Below, piece after piece: positions 25,336 to 34,252 of a DNA stretch of 64,000 nucleotides. The notes beneath the pieces were generated by a model. The model was given only the letters and a program-made list of their open reading frames with translations, was not told the origin of the DNA and searched no databases. How positions within the stretch are numbered: the stretch's first letter is position 1; each line of letters begins with the position of its first letter. A program made the translations under genes and the position numbers. Source of the DNA: Mycobacterium sp. IDR2000157661 (lineage in GTDB: Bacteria; Actinomycetota; Actinomycetes; Mycobacteriales; Mycobacteriaceae); contig NZ_CP081006.1 in NCBI RefSeq assembly GCF_022317005.1, forward strand, positions 4,712,001 to 4,776,000, written 5' to 3'.

Positions 25336-26214
25336 TCAACCGCCGGGTCCGTTGGGCCACTTGAGCAGTGAGCCGGCGTCGACCCGAATGTGCTGTCCGG
25401 TGATGTAGCGGCTGTCGTCGCTGGCCAGGAACACACCCAGGTGGGCCATGTCCTCGGGTTCGACATACGGGATGGGCATGGCCTGGAAGATGGTGAACAC
25501 CGGTTCGGCATCCTCACGGGTGGGCTTCTTGCCCTCGGCGATGAGGTCCGGACGGAAGACGCCGTACATTCCCTCGTTCTGCAGCAGGCGGGTGTTGCAG
25601 TTCGTGGGATGGATCGCGTTGATGCGAATCATCTTCGGCGCCAGGTGAAGACACATCTCATCGACATACTCCATCACGATCCGCTTGCTCCATCCGTAAC
25701 CGGCACCCCCCGGTCCCATGTCCGGGCTGGTGGTCGTCCCGCGCATCATGCCCGCCGTTGACCCGGTGACGATGATCGACGCACCGCCTGCAAGATGCGG
25801 GATGGTGACCGCGACGGTGTTCATCACACCGAGCAGATCGACGTCGGAGGCGTCGACGAAACCCATCGGATCGGGATTGCCCATGGCCATCGGCAGGATT
25901 CCGGCGTTGGCGACGACGATGTCGATCCGGCCGAGATCAGCCAGGCCGGCCTCGACCGCGTCACGCAGCTCGTGTCGTTCGCGGACGTCGGCGATCCGCG
26001 CCACCACCCGCCGTCCGAGCTCCTTGACCGAACGCTCGGTCTCGGCAAGATCGTCCGGCGTCGCCAACGGATACGGGTTGGAGGCGATGTCGCGGCAGAT
26101 GTCGAGGGCGATGATGTCGGCGCCCTCCCTCGCCATCGCAACCGCGTGGGCGCGTCCCTGGCCCCGTGCCGCGCCGGTGATGAAGGCGACCCTGCCGTCG
26201 AGCTTTCCGGTCAT
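25336..26214 (-). CDS. Mycofactocin-coupled SDR oxidoreductase
   Basis: 292-residue short-chain dehydrogenase of the type whose tightly held nicotinamide is recycled by mycofactocin. NAD motif 'FITGAARGQGRAHAVAMAREGADIIALDIC', then the insertion 'YPLATPDDLAETERSVKELGRR' that marks this subgroup, 'VANAGI', catalytic Ser in 'IIVTGSTAG' and 'YGWSKRIV' (YxxxK). ATG 26212-26214 was chosen (MTGKLDGRVAF); ATG 26262 would add 16 atypical residues. Expected to oxidise an alcohol made by the nearby P450s. A copy of the 17-bp locus motif lies upstream at 26308-26324. Confidence 0.92.
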   Translation of the reverse strand: MTGKLDGRVAFITGAARGQGRAHAVAMAREGADIIALDICRDIASNPYPLATPDDLAETERSVKELGRRVVARIADVRERHELRDAVEAGLADLGRIDIVVANAGILPMAMGNPDPMGFVDASDVDLLGVMNTVAVTIPHLAGGASIIVTGSTAGMMRGTTTSPDMGPGGAGYGWSKRIVMEYVDEMCLHLAPKMIRINAIHPTNCNTRLLQNEGMYGVFRPDLIAEGKKPTREDAEPVFTIFQAMPIPYVEPEDMAHLGVFLASDDSRYITGQHIRVDAGSLLKWPNGPGG

Positions 26215-26307
26215 GTCGTGCTCCGATGTCGTGGGACGCGAGCCGATCCCACGCCCGAACAAAGACCGAAACTATGCCACGCGAGTGGATTGGGGCAATA
26301 GGTAGTG

Positions 26308-26324
26308 GGACAAACGTTTGGTAC
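26308..26324 (-). promoter_or_regulatory. Locus 17-bp motif, copy 1 (SDR side)
   Basis: On the minus strand: GTACCAAACGTTTGTCC, matching the locus consensus AACCAAATATTTGTTC at 12 of 16 positions. The core CAAACGTTTG is a perfect palindrome. It lies 94 bases upstream of the mycofactocin-type SDR start. Confidence 0.55.
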
Positions 26325-26480
26325 GACGGGCCGCCGTGAGCGCCTCAGTGCGGGCGACGGTCACCGGTCGATTCCCCGGGGAGATGAACGACCCCTCCCA
26401 AACAGATCTTCCAGATCGAAACCGCGCGCCGATGTTTCAGCAGGCAGGAGCCGCTTAACCGGCCTAGTGTCTGGTAAGGT

Positions 26481-26497
26481 TCACCAAATATTGGGTC
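26481..26497 (+). promoter_or_regulatory. Locus 17-bp motif, copy 2 (before double-TetR gene)
   Basis: TCACCAAATATTGGGTC, with the imperfect palindrome CCAAATATTGG at its core. It ends 31 bases before the start codon of the double-TetR gene, where an autorepressor site would be expected. Confidence 0.6.
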
Positions 26498-26528
26498 AGC
26501 GACAAAACCCTGTAGGGAGTCGAGGTAA

Positions 26529-27797
26529 TTGGCGCAGTCGTGGGGCAACGCGTATGACGACGGCACGCGCCGCACCGAGATCCTGCAGACCGCGGCACGG
26601 CTGATCGCGACATCGGGTCTGCGTACCTCGCTGCAGGAGATCGCCGATGCCGCCGGGATACTGCCCGGCAGCCTCTACCACCACTTCGAATCAAAAGAGT
26701 CGATCCTCGTCGAACTGTTGCGGCGTTACCACGCCGATCTGGACCGGATCGCGGAGCAGGCCGAGATCAAGCTGGACGACCCGTCCTCCCAGTCCGCCTT
26801 CGACCGGATCGTCGACCTGAGCTCTGCCATTGCTCAGTGCGCGGTGACGCACCGCGCCGCGCTGCAGATGTCGTTCTACGAGGGGCGGAGCTCCAATCCG
26901 GAACTCAGAGCCCTGGCACAGCGGCGCCCGAGGGGGGTGCTTCAGGCGATGCTGCAGACGCTGCGCGCGGCCAGGTGGAGCGGGTACCTGAGATCCGACG
27001 TCGACCTCCCCGTACTGGCGGACCGCATCGTGCAGACGATGCTGCAGGCGGGGCTCGACGTCATCCGCCAGAACGCGCCCGCCGAGAAGGTGGCCACCCT
27101 TCTGAGCCGCATTGTGCTCGAAGGACTGGCCGCCAGCCCTCCGACCGACCAGGAACTCGACGGATCCGCCGCGTTTCTGGCCGCCGATGCGGTTGTGCAG
27201 TCGTGGACCGAGGACAGCGAGGCCGAGCCGGACGATAAAGCGACGCACGTGCGTGCCATCGCGCGGGCGGAGTTCGGGCGTAAAGGCTACGAGGTGACCA
27301 CCATTCGCGACATCGCCTCGGCGGCCGGCATGGGAACCGGCACGGTGTACCGACTGATCGGCTCCAAGGACGAGCTGCTGGCGTCGATCATGCGCTCGTT
27401 CGGCGAGAAGGTCGCGATGGGTTGGACGGAAGTGCTCGGTGCCGATGCCTCAACCATCGAGAAGCTGGACGCGCTCAGCTGGATCAACACCAACGCGCTG
27501 GACCGCTTCGGTGACGAGTTCCGCATTCAGTTGGCGTGGATGCGGCAATCACCTCCGGGCACGCCGAACCCCGGGTGGCTGTTCACCGAACGTGTGCGGC
27601 AGATGAAGAACCTGTTGGCCGCGGGAATGCGGTCCGGCGACGTGCGCATCGACAGTCCAGCCAACGATCTGCTGGCCCGGTGCGTGATCGGAATCGGCTG
27701 GGTTCCCGAGATCATTCTTCGCGACCTGGGGACCCGTCGGGCCCTGATCCATGTGCGCGATACGACACTTCGCGGTGTCGTCGACCGCACCGCCTGA
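26529..27797 (+). CDS. Regulator with two tandem TetR domains (Mce3R-like architecture)
   Basis: 422-residue protein made of two complete TetR units. The first helix-turn-helix is at about residues 36-56 ('LQEIADAAGILPGSLYHHFESKESIL'), the second at about 257-278 ('IRDIASAAGMGTGTVYRLIGSKDELL'), each followed by its own ligand-domain-like helical region. Such a double-TetR layout is known from Mce3R of M. tuberculosis, a repressor of lipid-related genes. One chain would supply two DNA-reading heads that need not be identical, which fits the asymmetric 17-bp motif found seven times around it. Start TTG 26529 follows a purine-rich AGGGAGTCGAGG. Most likely controls this locus and itself. Confidence 0.85.
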   Translation: MAQSWGNAYDDGTRRTEILQTAARLIATSGLRTSLQEIADAAGILPGSLYHHFESKESILVELLRRYHADLDRIAEQAEIKLDDPSSQSAFDRIVDLSSAIAQCAVTHRAALQMSFYEGRSSNPELRALAQRRPRGVLQAMLQTLRAARWSGYLRSDVDLPVLADRIVQTMLQAGLDVIRQNAPAEKVATLLSRIVLEGLAASPPTDQELDGSAAFLAADAVVQSWTEDSEAEPDDKATHVRAIARAEFGRKGYEVTTIRDIASAAGMGTGTVYRLIGSKDELLASIMRSFGEKVAMGWTEVLGADASTIEKLDALSWINTNALDRFGDEFRIQLAWMRQSPPGTPNPGWLFTERVRQMKNLLAAGMRSGDVRIDSPANDLLARCVIGIGWVPEIILRDLGTRRALIHVRDTTLRGVVDRTA

Positions 27798-27846
27798 CGC
27801 ACCGGTTCTCACAGTCTGGAACGCATCGCGGACCCATTCTCAAGTT

Positions 27847-27863
27847 GAACCAAATACTTGTTC
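27847..27863 (+). promoter_or_regulatory. Locus 17-bp motif, copy 3 (before acyltransferase)
   Basis: GAACCAAATACTTGTTC, the most symmetrical copy (GAAC...GTTC). It lies 86 bases upstream of the acyltransferase start and downstream of the double-TetR gene. Confidence 0.6.
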
Positions 27864-27949
27864 TGTCATAGCATGGATGCTCGAGCCCCGCGCCCGCTCG
27901 GCGAGAAGGGCCTCACTCGTGGGGATGACGATGACCGACAGGGATTCAG

Positions 27950-28759
27950 ATGGACGACGCCAGTGCTGAAACGCGATACGACCCGTCCGGCTGGGATCCT
28001 GCCTCGACCCGAAAACTGTTGGCCGCCGCGCGGCCGGTCGGCAAGCTGTGGTTCCGCTGGGAGGTCCGCGGTATGGAGACATTCCCGCACACCGGGGGTG
28101 CGCTGGCCGTGTCCAACCACTCGGGCGGCATTCTCACCCTCGATACGGTGACCTTCAGTAGCGCGTTCTACGACCGGTTCGGCTACGACCGACCCGTGCT
28201 CACGCTGGGGCACGACGCATTGTTCGCCGGCCCGCTCGGCGACTGGGTGTCACGTATCGGACTCGTTCCCGCCCACCGGGCGGTCGCCACCCAGGCGCTG
28301 CAATCGGGCGCGGTCGTGTTGGTCTTCCCGGGAGGTGTCTACGACGCCTATCGACCGACGCTGAAAGCGAACGAGATCGACTTCAACGGCCGCACCGGCT
28401 ATGTGGCCACCGCCGTGGCGGCGGGCACGCCCATCGTCCCTGTCGTGTCGATCGGGGGTCAGCAGAGTCAACTGTTCCTCACCCGCGGCACTCGGCTGGC
28501 GAAACGGCTCGGCCTCAAGCGGTTCCGCTCGGACATCCTGCCGATCTCCGTGGGGTTCCCGTTCGGAGTCAGTGCGGTCGTTCCGGTCAATGTCCCGTTG
28601 CCCACGAAGATCGTCACGCAGGTGTTGGAGCCGATCGACGTGATGGCACAGTTCGGCCGAGACCCTGACATCGCCGAGGTGGACATCCACGTTCGAGCGG
28701 TCATGCAGCGCGCGCTGGACGAACTCGCCGAACAACGGCGACTTCCGGTGCTGGGATGA
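27950..28759 (+). CDS. PlsC-like acyltransferase family protein
   Basis: 269-residue member of the lysophospholipid/glycerolipid acyltransferase superfamily. The catalytic region reads 'ALAVSNHSGGILTLDTV', where His is followed by Asp at a longer spacing than the canonical HxxxxD. Block III is 'VLVFPGGVYDAYRP' (FPGG, glycerol-phosphate or acceptor binding), and 'GTPIVPVVSIGG' follows. No signal peptide. It points at the wax-ester synthase gene and the two could form or store acyl lipids made by the locus. Acceptor unknown. Confidence 0.82.
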   Translation: MDDASAETRYDPSGWDPASTRKLLAAARPVGKLWFRWEVRGMETFPHTGGALAVSNHSGGILTLDTVTFSSAFYDRFGYDRPVLTLGHDALFAGPLGDWVSRIGLVPAHRAVATQALQSGAVVLVFPGGVYDAYRPTLKANEIDFNGRTGYVATAVAAGTPIVPVVSIGGQQSQLFLTRGTRLAKRLGLKRFRSDILPISVGFPFGVSAVVPVNVPLPTKIVTQVLEPIDVMAQFGRDPDIAEVDIHVRAVMQRALDELAEQRRLPVLG

Positions 28760-28765
28760 CAGCCC

Positions 28766-30148
28766 TCAGACTCCGGCCGCGGAACGTATTTCGTGGTACG
28801 CCTCGAGCAGAGCGTCGGTTGCCTCCGAGGTGTCTGCGAGTGTCACATCGTCGGTGATCACCGAAAGGTTCAACTGATCGATATAGCTCCATACAGTGAT
28901 GTTCATGCCGCACCCGGGCGGCAACGGACCCACCGAATAGATCTCATCGACGCGTGCTCCGTCGAAGTGACCAGGGTTGCGCGGTCCCGCAACATTCGAG
29001 ACCGGGATGTTCATGAGGCGGCGGGAGGTGTCGTGTTCAGCCACCCACTTCAGGGCCCGAGTGGCGACGGCTGGGGGCACGTATCCCATCAGCCGCCCGT
29101 ACAGCTCCTGGTCGAACAATTCCCGACTGTCCTTGGCGATCGTGGTCGCCTCGGCGACCAACCGGAGACGCTGCAACGGGTCGCTGATGTGCACCGGGAG
29201 AGACACCGCCAGCCCACCGATTTCGTTACCGGTGACTCGGTCGGTCGACTGGTCGGTGCTGAGCGGAACCGAGGCGACGATGGGTTCGTCGGCGGCCCCG
29301 TCGTAGCGCAGCGACAATGTGCGCAGCGCTCCGGCCGCCATCGCCAGCACGAGGTCATTGACCGTGACATTGAGGTGCTTGGCGGTGATCTTGACGTTCG
29401 CCAGCGGAAGCGTGTCGCTGGCGAACGTGCGCGCAGGCGAGATCACGTGGTTCAGAAATGTTGCCGGAGCGCGCATCAGCTGCGCGAAGTCGGGCTGCAC
29501 GCCGCGTTCGCGTGCGCGCCGGCGCAGCCGCCAGGAGCCGAGAGCGACGTCGCGGACCGTCGAGGGCATCTCCGCGAACTGTCGCACATGATCGCGACCG
29601 GCGGCGCGCAGTAGTTGCACAGGCGACGGCGGCGCACACGGTTCGTCGGCTGCCGGCGCGGCCTGGCCCACCCCGTCCACGTCCAGTAGTCGCGCCAGCA
29701 GGTTGGCTGATGCCACGCCGTCGGCGAGCGCATGGTGCACCTTGCCGATCAGCGCCCACCGCCCGTCAGCCAGGCCCTCCGCGAAGTAGAACTCCCACAA
29801 CGGGTGACGCCGATCCAGTTGCGTACTGGCGACCTCGCCGACGACACGGTCGAGGTCCCGCCTCCCGCCGGGTGCCGGAACCCTCACCCGCCGCAGATGA
29901 TAATCGAGGTCGACCGTGCAGTTCTGCAGCCACATCGGATGATGGAGGCGCCCCGGTATCTCCACCAGTTTGTAGCGCAGCGGCTCCAGAAGCGGCAAGC
30001 GTCGTTGGAAGCTGCGCCGGAACGCCTCGAAGTCGGCGCCCGAAGCCGGGTCCGCTGTACTGAGGATCGCGATCTTGAGCGTGTGGCTGTGAACGTTCGG
30101 AGTTTCGCTGTAGAGCAGAAGCGCGTCCATTCCGTTCAGGCGCTTCAT
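28766..30148 (-). CDS. Wax ester synthase/diacylglycerol acyltransferase (WS/DGAT)
   Basis: 460-residue bifunctional-type acyltransferase making triacylglycerol or wax ester from acyl-CoA. N-terminus 'MKRLNGMDALLLYSETPNVHSHTLKIAIL', active-site HHxxxDG at residues 138-144 ('KVHHALADGVASANLL'), 'NDLVLAMAAGALR' in the second half and 'SNVAGP' near the C-terminus are all family marks. Last gene of the leftward series starting at 37501, 36 bases after the first P450 gene, so the locus may end in acyl storage. Confidence 0.93.
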   Translation of the reverse strand: MKRLNGMDALLLYSETPNVHSHTLKIAILSTADPASGADFEAFRRSFQRRLPLLEPLRYKLVEIPGRLHHPMWLQNCTVDLDYHLRRVRVPAPGGRRDLDRVVGEVASTQLDRRHPLWEFYFAEGLADGRWALIGKVHHALADGVASANLLARLLDVDGVGQAAPAADEPCAPPSPVQLLRAAGRDHVRQFAEMPSTVRDVALGSWRLRRRARERGVQPDFAQLMRAPATFLNHVISPARTFASDTLPLANVKITAKHLNVTVNDLVLAMAAGALRTLSLRYDGAADEPIVASVPLSTDQSTDRVTGNEIGGLAVSLPVHISDPLQRLRLVAEATTIAKDSRELFDQELYGRLMGYVPPAVATRALKWVAEHDTSRRLMNIPVSNVAGPRNPGHFDGARVDEIYSVGPLPPGCGMNITVWSYIDQLNLSVITDDVTLADTSEATDALLEAYHEIRSAAGV

Positions 30149-30184
30149 CGCCGTTTCCCACTGGTTGCGAACACGGCTCTTCGG

Positions 30185-31462
30185 TCAGTCGTCAGGCAGC
30201 GCGTCGTACTCCACATGAAGCGCCGTGAGGCCGCGCATGATGAACGTCGGCTCGTAGTCGTACTTCCGGCTTTCGGGTGGTCCGTGCATCGCCTCGGAGA
30301 TGCGGATGTCCGCCATCCGATCCAGGATCCGATTGATGGCGATACGGCCCTCGGCACGGGCCAATGGTGATCCCGGGCAAGAGTGCGGACCTCGCCCGAA
30401 AGCCACGTGTTCGCGCACATTGCTGCGGTCATACCTGAATTCGTGCGGGTTCTCGAATTTGCGCGGATCGCGATTACTCGCGCCGGGAAGCATCATGAGG
30501 ATGGTGCCTGCCGGAACTCGGTGGTCACCGATCGTCGTCGACGTCCGCGCCAACCGGAAATGACTCTTCACGGGGCTTTCCATCCGCAGGCACTCCTCGA
30601 GGAAGGCCGGAATTCGGGAGCGGTCACCTCGAAGTGACTCCTGGATATCCGGGCGCTCCCCCAGCATGCGCATCGCGGTGCTGACGAGCTTGGTCGTCGT
30701 GTCGGTACCGGCGGCGAAGAGGAACGTGGCGAGCTTGACGACCTCGTCGACCTCGGGCGTCGACCCGTCGGGATAGGTGGCTGCTGCGAGTTCGGTCAGG
30801 ACATCCGCACGTGGGTGCCGCCGCCGATCGCTGATGTACGACGTGAACTTCTCGTCGAGCCACGCAAGCGGATTGTGTGCGACGGTTTCGCCGCTGTTAC
30901 CGTCGACCTCCCCGAGCGGCTCGGCTCCCATCATTTGTTTGAACTCTTGATGATCCTCGGTCGGCACACCGAGCAGATCGGCGATCACCAGCAACGCAAG
31001 CGGTTTGGCGAATTCCTCCATGAATTCGCATGATCCGCGGTCGACGATCTTGTCGAGTTGCCGATCGACCAGCCGCCACATGAAGTCTTCGTTCTCGCTG
31101 AGTCGCTTGGGGGTGATGAGCTTGCTGAGGAGTCCCCGCGTTTTCTGGTGCGCCTCGGCGTCCATCGTCACGATGTGTTCGGCCATCGGAATGACGGCGC
31201 GGTGCTGTTCGATCTGGGCACTGATGTCATCACCCTCCGGTGTGAAGGGCAGTGGAGGGAATGGCCCCGCCACGGCCACGCACGACGACATCGCCGGGTC
31301 CTTATACGCAGCAAGCGCCTCCTGGTGTCCCGTAACGGCCATCACACCATACGGCGTCGCGGTGTGAACGGGGCACTGTGAACGCAACTGGTCGTAGTAG
31401 TCGTACGGGTCGGGGACCAGCGACATGTCGGTGAAGTAGTCGACTGACTCCAGATCGCTCAC
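30185..31462 (-). CDS. Cytochrome P450 (first)
   Basis: 425-residue soluble bacterial P450 monooxygenase. I-helix oxygen-binding 'FLFAAGTDTTTKLVS', K-helix ExxR in 'EECLRMESP', and the haem loop 'FGRGPHSCPGSPLARAEGR' with the thiolate Cys at about residue 362. GTG 31460-31462 was chosen because GAGGAG stands seven bases before it and it gives a normal P450 N-terminus ('SDLESVDYFTDMSLVPDPYDYYDQL'); the frame is open upstream but encodes nothing P450-like. Same strand as, and 61 bases after, the next P450. No ferredoxin gene is visible nearby, so electrons must come from elsewhere. Confidence 0.92.
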   Translation of the reverse strand: MSDLESVDYFTDMSLVPDPYDYYDQLRSQCPVHTATPYGVMAVTGHQEALAAYKDPAMSSCVAVAGPFPPLPFTPEGDDISAQIEQHRAVIPMAEHIVTMDAEAHQKTRGLLSKLITPKRLSENEDFMWRLVDRQLDKIVDRGSCEFMEEFAKPLALLVIADLLGVPTEDHQEFKQMMGAEPLGEVDGNSGETVAHNPLAWLDEKFTSYISDRRRHPRADVLTELAAATYPDGSTPEVDEVVKLATFLFAAGTDTTTKLVSTAMRMLGERPDIQESLRGDRSRIPAFLEECLRMESPVKSHFRLARTSTTIGDHRVPAGTILMMLPGASNRDPRKFENPHEFRYDRSNVREHVAFGRGPHSCPGSPLARAEGRIAINRILDRMADIRISEAMHGPPESRKYDYEPTFIMRGLTALHVEYDALPDD

Positions 31463-31523
31463 GAACAGCTCCTCGCTAGGATGGCTTTCAGCTTGACATG
31501 CGACATCGGGCCGTTCCGATCGA

Positions 31524-32744
31524 TCACGCAGGATCGAACAGCACCGGCAACGACGTCGGCGACCGGAACACCTGTCCGCGGATGTGCGGGTCGTCACCGT
31601 CGGGGTCCATCCGCAGGTTCGGCAAGCGATCCAGCAGAAGGTTGACCGCGGTACGCATCTCGAGGCGGGCCAGGTGCATGCCGAGACAGACATGGACGCC
31701 GTGTCCCCAACCGAGGTTCGCCTTCGCCTGCCGAAAAATGTCGAACGTGTCGGGATCCGGGTAGCGGTCTTCTTGCCTGTTGGCCGAACCCAGCATGGGC
31801 ATCACCGTCGCGCCGGCCGGAATCTGCACCCCGCCGAGTTCGGTGTCTCTTGTCGCGACGCGCGTGATGGTGAGCAGGGGCGGTTCCCACCGCACACCTT
31901 CCTCGATGGCCTGCGGCAACAGCGACCGGTCCTCACGAATAGCGTTGAGCTGCTGGGGATTCGACAACAGTGCGAACAGAAGGCTGCCCAGTGATCGATA
32001 CGTCGTCTCGACACCTGCGGGCAGCAACAGCCGTAGGAACGAGTAGATCTCCTCGTCTGCGAGTTTTGCCCCGTCGATTTCCGCTGCAGCGAGCCGACTG
32101 ATCAAGTCGTCCTTGGGCTCCGCCCGGCGCGCTTGCAGGATAGGCGCGAAGTAGTCGCACAAGGCGGCCGATGCGGCCAGTCCGCGTTCGGGGTTCATGA
32201 TCCAGCTCAGTAATGAGATCGACCAGCGTTGGAACTGGGGATAGTCCTCCCGCGGCAGGCCCAGCAGTCCGGCGATGATCTGGCTCGGATAGTCGAAGGT
32301 GAACTCCTTCACCAGATCGGCCTTGCCGGTGGGAGCGAACTTGTCGATCAGGGAGTTACCCACGGGTCCGACCAGGTCGTCCTCCCACTTGGCCAACGCC
32401 TTCTGGGTGAACGCCTTCGACACCAGCGAGCGCAGCCTGCCGTGGATCGGCTCGTCCATCCCGAGCATCACGCCCTCGCCGAGCACCGGACCGAACGCAT
32501 CGATCACGCCGCGCGACGAGAAGGTCTCGTTGTCGCGCAGCATCTGCTGGACGTCCTCGTGGCGGTAGACGATGAACATCGGCAGCGATTCCTCGTGCGG
32601 CAGCATCCCGGAGGTCTCCAGCCGCTGTACGGGTTCTTCGCGCCGTAGCCGCGCCAATTCCGTGTAGGGGTCACGAACGTCACCGGATATCGCGTCGTCG
32701 AAGGTCCCGAAGTCGTCGAGGTCGTCGAATAGCTGTTCCATCAC
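31524..32744 (-). CDS. Cytochrome P450 (second)
   Basis: 406-residue P450. I-helix 'LLLPAGVETTYRSLGS', ExxR 'EEGVRWEPP', haem loop 'LGWGHGVHVCLGMHLARLE' with Cys at about residue 353; the usual first Phe of the loop is Trp here. Distinct from the P450 next to it, so not a recent duplicate. Overlaps the aldehyde dehydrogenase gene by four bases, which ties hydroxylation to aldehyde oxidation in one operon. Confidence 0.94.
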   Translation of the reverse strand: MMEQLFDDLDDFGTFDDAISGDVRDPYTELARLRREEPVQRLETSGMLPHEESLPMFIVYRHEDVQQMLRDNETFSSRGVIDAFGPVLGEGVMLGMDEPIHGRLRSLVSKAFTQKALAKWEDDLVGPVGNSLIDKFAPTGKADLVKEFTFDYPSQIIAGLLGLPREDYPQFQRWSISLLSWIMNPERGLAASAALCDYFAPILQARRAEPKDDLISRLAAAEIDGAKLADEEIYSFLRLLLPAGVETTYRSLGSLLFALLSNPQQLNAIREDRSLLPQAIEEGVRWEPPLLTITRVATRDTELGGVQIPAGATVMPMLGSANRQEDRYPDPDTFDIFRQAKANLGWGHGVHVCLGMHLARLEMRTAVNLLLDRLPNLRMDPDGDDPHIRGQVFRSPTSLPVLFDPA

Positions 32745-34252
32745 TGCTCCTTGCGCAAGTGTTGGTCGGCCGGGTAGGCGACCGACTTGACTTCTGTGTA
32801 CTGGCGGAACCCCTCGATGCCGTTCTGGCGTCCGACGCCACTGTCCTTGTATCCCCCGAAGGGGGTGTCCGCGCCGTAGCCCGCCGTCCCGTTGAGCCCG
32901 ATGAAGCCGGCGCGCAACCGCCGTGCGACGGCAAGCGAACGATGAAGTGAACCGGACATCACGTTGCCGGCGAGTCCGTACACGCTGTCGTTGGCGATCC
33001 GGATCGCGTCCTCGGTGTCCGCGTAGGGGATCACGGCCAGCACCGGGCCGAAGATCTCCTCCTGGGCGATCGTCATCGCGTTGTCGACGTCGGTGAAAAG
33101 CGTTGGGCTGACCCAGAACCCCTTGTCGAATTCCTCGGGCGGCTCGGTGCTGCCCACCAGCAGGGTCGCGCCCTCGTCGACACCCTTCCGGATGTAGCCG
33201 AGGATGCGGGACTGCTGCTTTCCGGAGATGACGGGACCGCAGATCGTGTCCGGCTTCTGCGGATCGGCGGCCTTCATGTTCTCGTAGATCGCCTTCAGTA
33301 TCGCCACGCCCTCGTCATACCTGGACCGCGGCAACAGCATCCGGGTGGGTGCGGCACAACCTTGGCCGGCATGCATGAGCGGTCCGATGCCGATGAGGCA
33401 GGCGGTGTTGAAGTCGGCATCGTCGAGGACGATCGTCGCCGACTTGCCGCCGAGTTCGAGAAAGAGCCGCTTCATGGTCGCGGCGCCCTTCTCCATGATC
33501 CTCTTGCCCACCGTGGTTGACCCGGTGAACGAGATCATGTCGACCTTCGGCGAGATCGTGAGTTCCTCGCCGACGAAGTGATCGGAGGCCGTGGCGACGT
33601 TCACGACCCCGGCTGGGAAGTCAGTCTTCTCGGCGATCAGCCGCCCCAGCCGCGTGGCGTTGAACGGAGTGTTCGGCGCCGGCTTGAGCACCACGGTGTT
33701 GCCCGTCGCCAGGGCCTGTCCGAGTTTGTTGATGGTGACCTCGAACGGGAAGTTCCACGGCACGATGGCGCCGACAACGCCAACCGGTTCGTGCCACACC
33801 TTGCGCCGGGTGTTGACGCCGGTGACAGAGACGACCTTGTCGCCGAGGTCGGTTTCCCAAGGGAATTCATCGATCAGCCGGGCGGGGTACTTCAACCCGT
33901 CCTTGAGCGGTGCGTCCAGCTGCGGTCCATAGGTCACCGCGCGCGGCGCGCCCACCTCGAGGATGAGCTCCTCGCGCAGCTCCTCGCGCTCGCTCTCGAT
34001 GGCCTCGTGCAACTGCAGCAGGCAGCGCTTGCGTAGTTCACCGTTGGTCGACCAGTCCGTCTCGTCGAACGCCCGGCGCGCAGCGTCGATCGCCCGGAGT
34101 ATATCGCCCTTCGATGCGTCGGCGACCTCGCCGAGCACCTCCCCGTTCGCCGGGTTGATGTTGACGAACGTGCCCGCCTCACCGTCGACGAGCTTGCCGT
34201 CGATCAACATTCTCGACTCGAACGTCACCTGCCCGTCAGCCATCGTTTGCAC
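32741..34252 (-). CDS. Aldehyde dehydrogenase (NAD(P)-dependent)
   Basis: 503-residue aldehyde dehydrogenase. Cofactor region 'VPWNFPFEVTINKLGQALATGNTVVLKPAPNTP', glycine motif 'SFTGSTTVGKRI', general base Glu in 'FLELGGKSATIVL', nucleophile Cys in 'HAGQGCAAPTRM', and 'QEEIFGPVLAV' near the C-terminus. Its end overlaps the second P450 gene (four bases) and its start overlaps the SDR gene by 17 bases. It probably turns the aldehyde from P450 and alcohol dehydrogenase steps into a carboxylic acid. Confidence 0.94.
   Translation of the reverse strand: MQTMADGQVTFESRMLIDGKLVDGEAGTFVNINPANGEVLGEVADASKGDILRAIDAARRAFDETDWSTNGELRKRCLLQLHEAIESEREELREELILEVGAPRAVTYGPQLDAPLKDGLKYPARLIDEFPWETDLGDKVVSVTGVNTRRKVWHEPVGVVGAIVPWNFPFEVTINKLGQALATGNTVVLKPAPNTPFNATRLGRLIAEKTDFPAGVVNVATASDHFVGEELTISPKVDMISFTGSTTVGKRIMEKGAATMKRLFLELGGKSATIVLDDADFNTACLIGIGPLMHAGQGCAAPTRMLLPRSRYDEGVAILKAIYENMKAADPQKPDTICGPVISGKQQSRILGYIRKGVDEGATLLVGSTEPPEEFDKGFWVSPTLFTDVDNAMTIAQEEIFGPVLAVIPYADTEDAIRIANDSVYGLAGNVMSGSLHRSLAVARRLRAGFIGLNGTAGYGADTPFGGYKDSGVGRQNGIEGFRQYTEVKSVAYPADQHLRKEQ

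Larger units (their letters stand above)
26215..26528. other. Divergent control region, SDR / double-TetR gene
   Basis: This 314-base stretch has no convincing gene. It contains two copies of the 17-bp motif shared by the locus (26308-26324 nearer the SDR, 26481-26497 nearer the regulator). About 150 bases between them hold nothing I can name. Confidence 0.5.

Noticed and set aside
30185..31693. 502-codon version of the first P450
   Set aside because: The extra 77 codons overlap the end of the second P450 in another frame; the GTG at 31462 with GAGGAG gives a normal P450.
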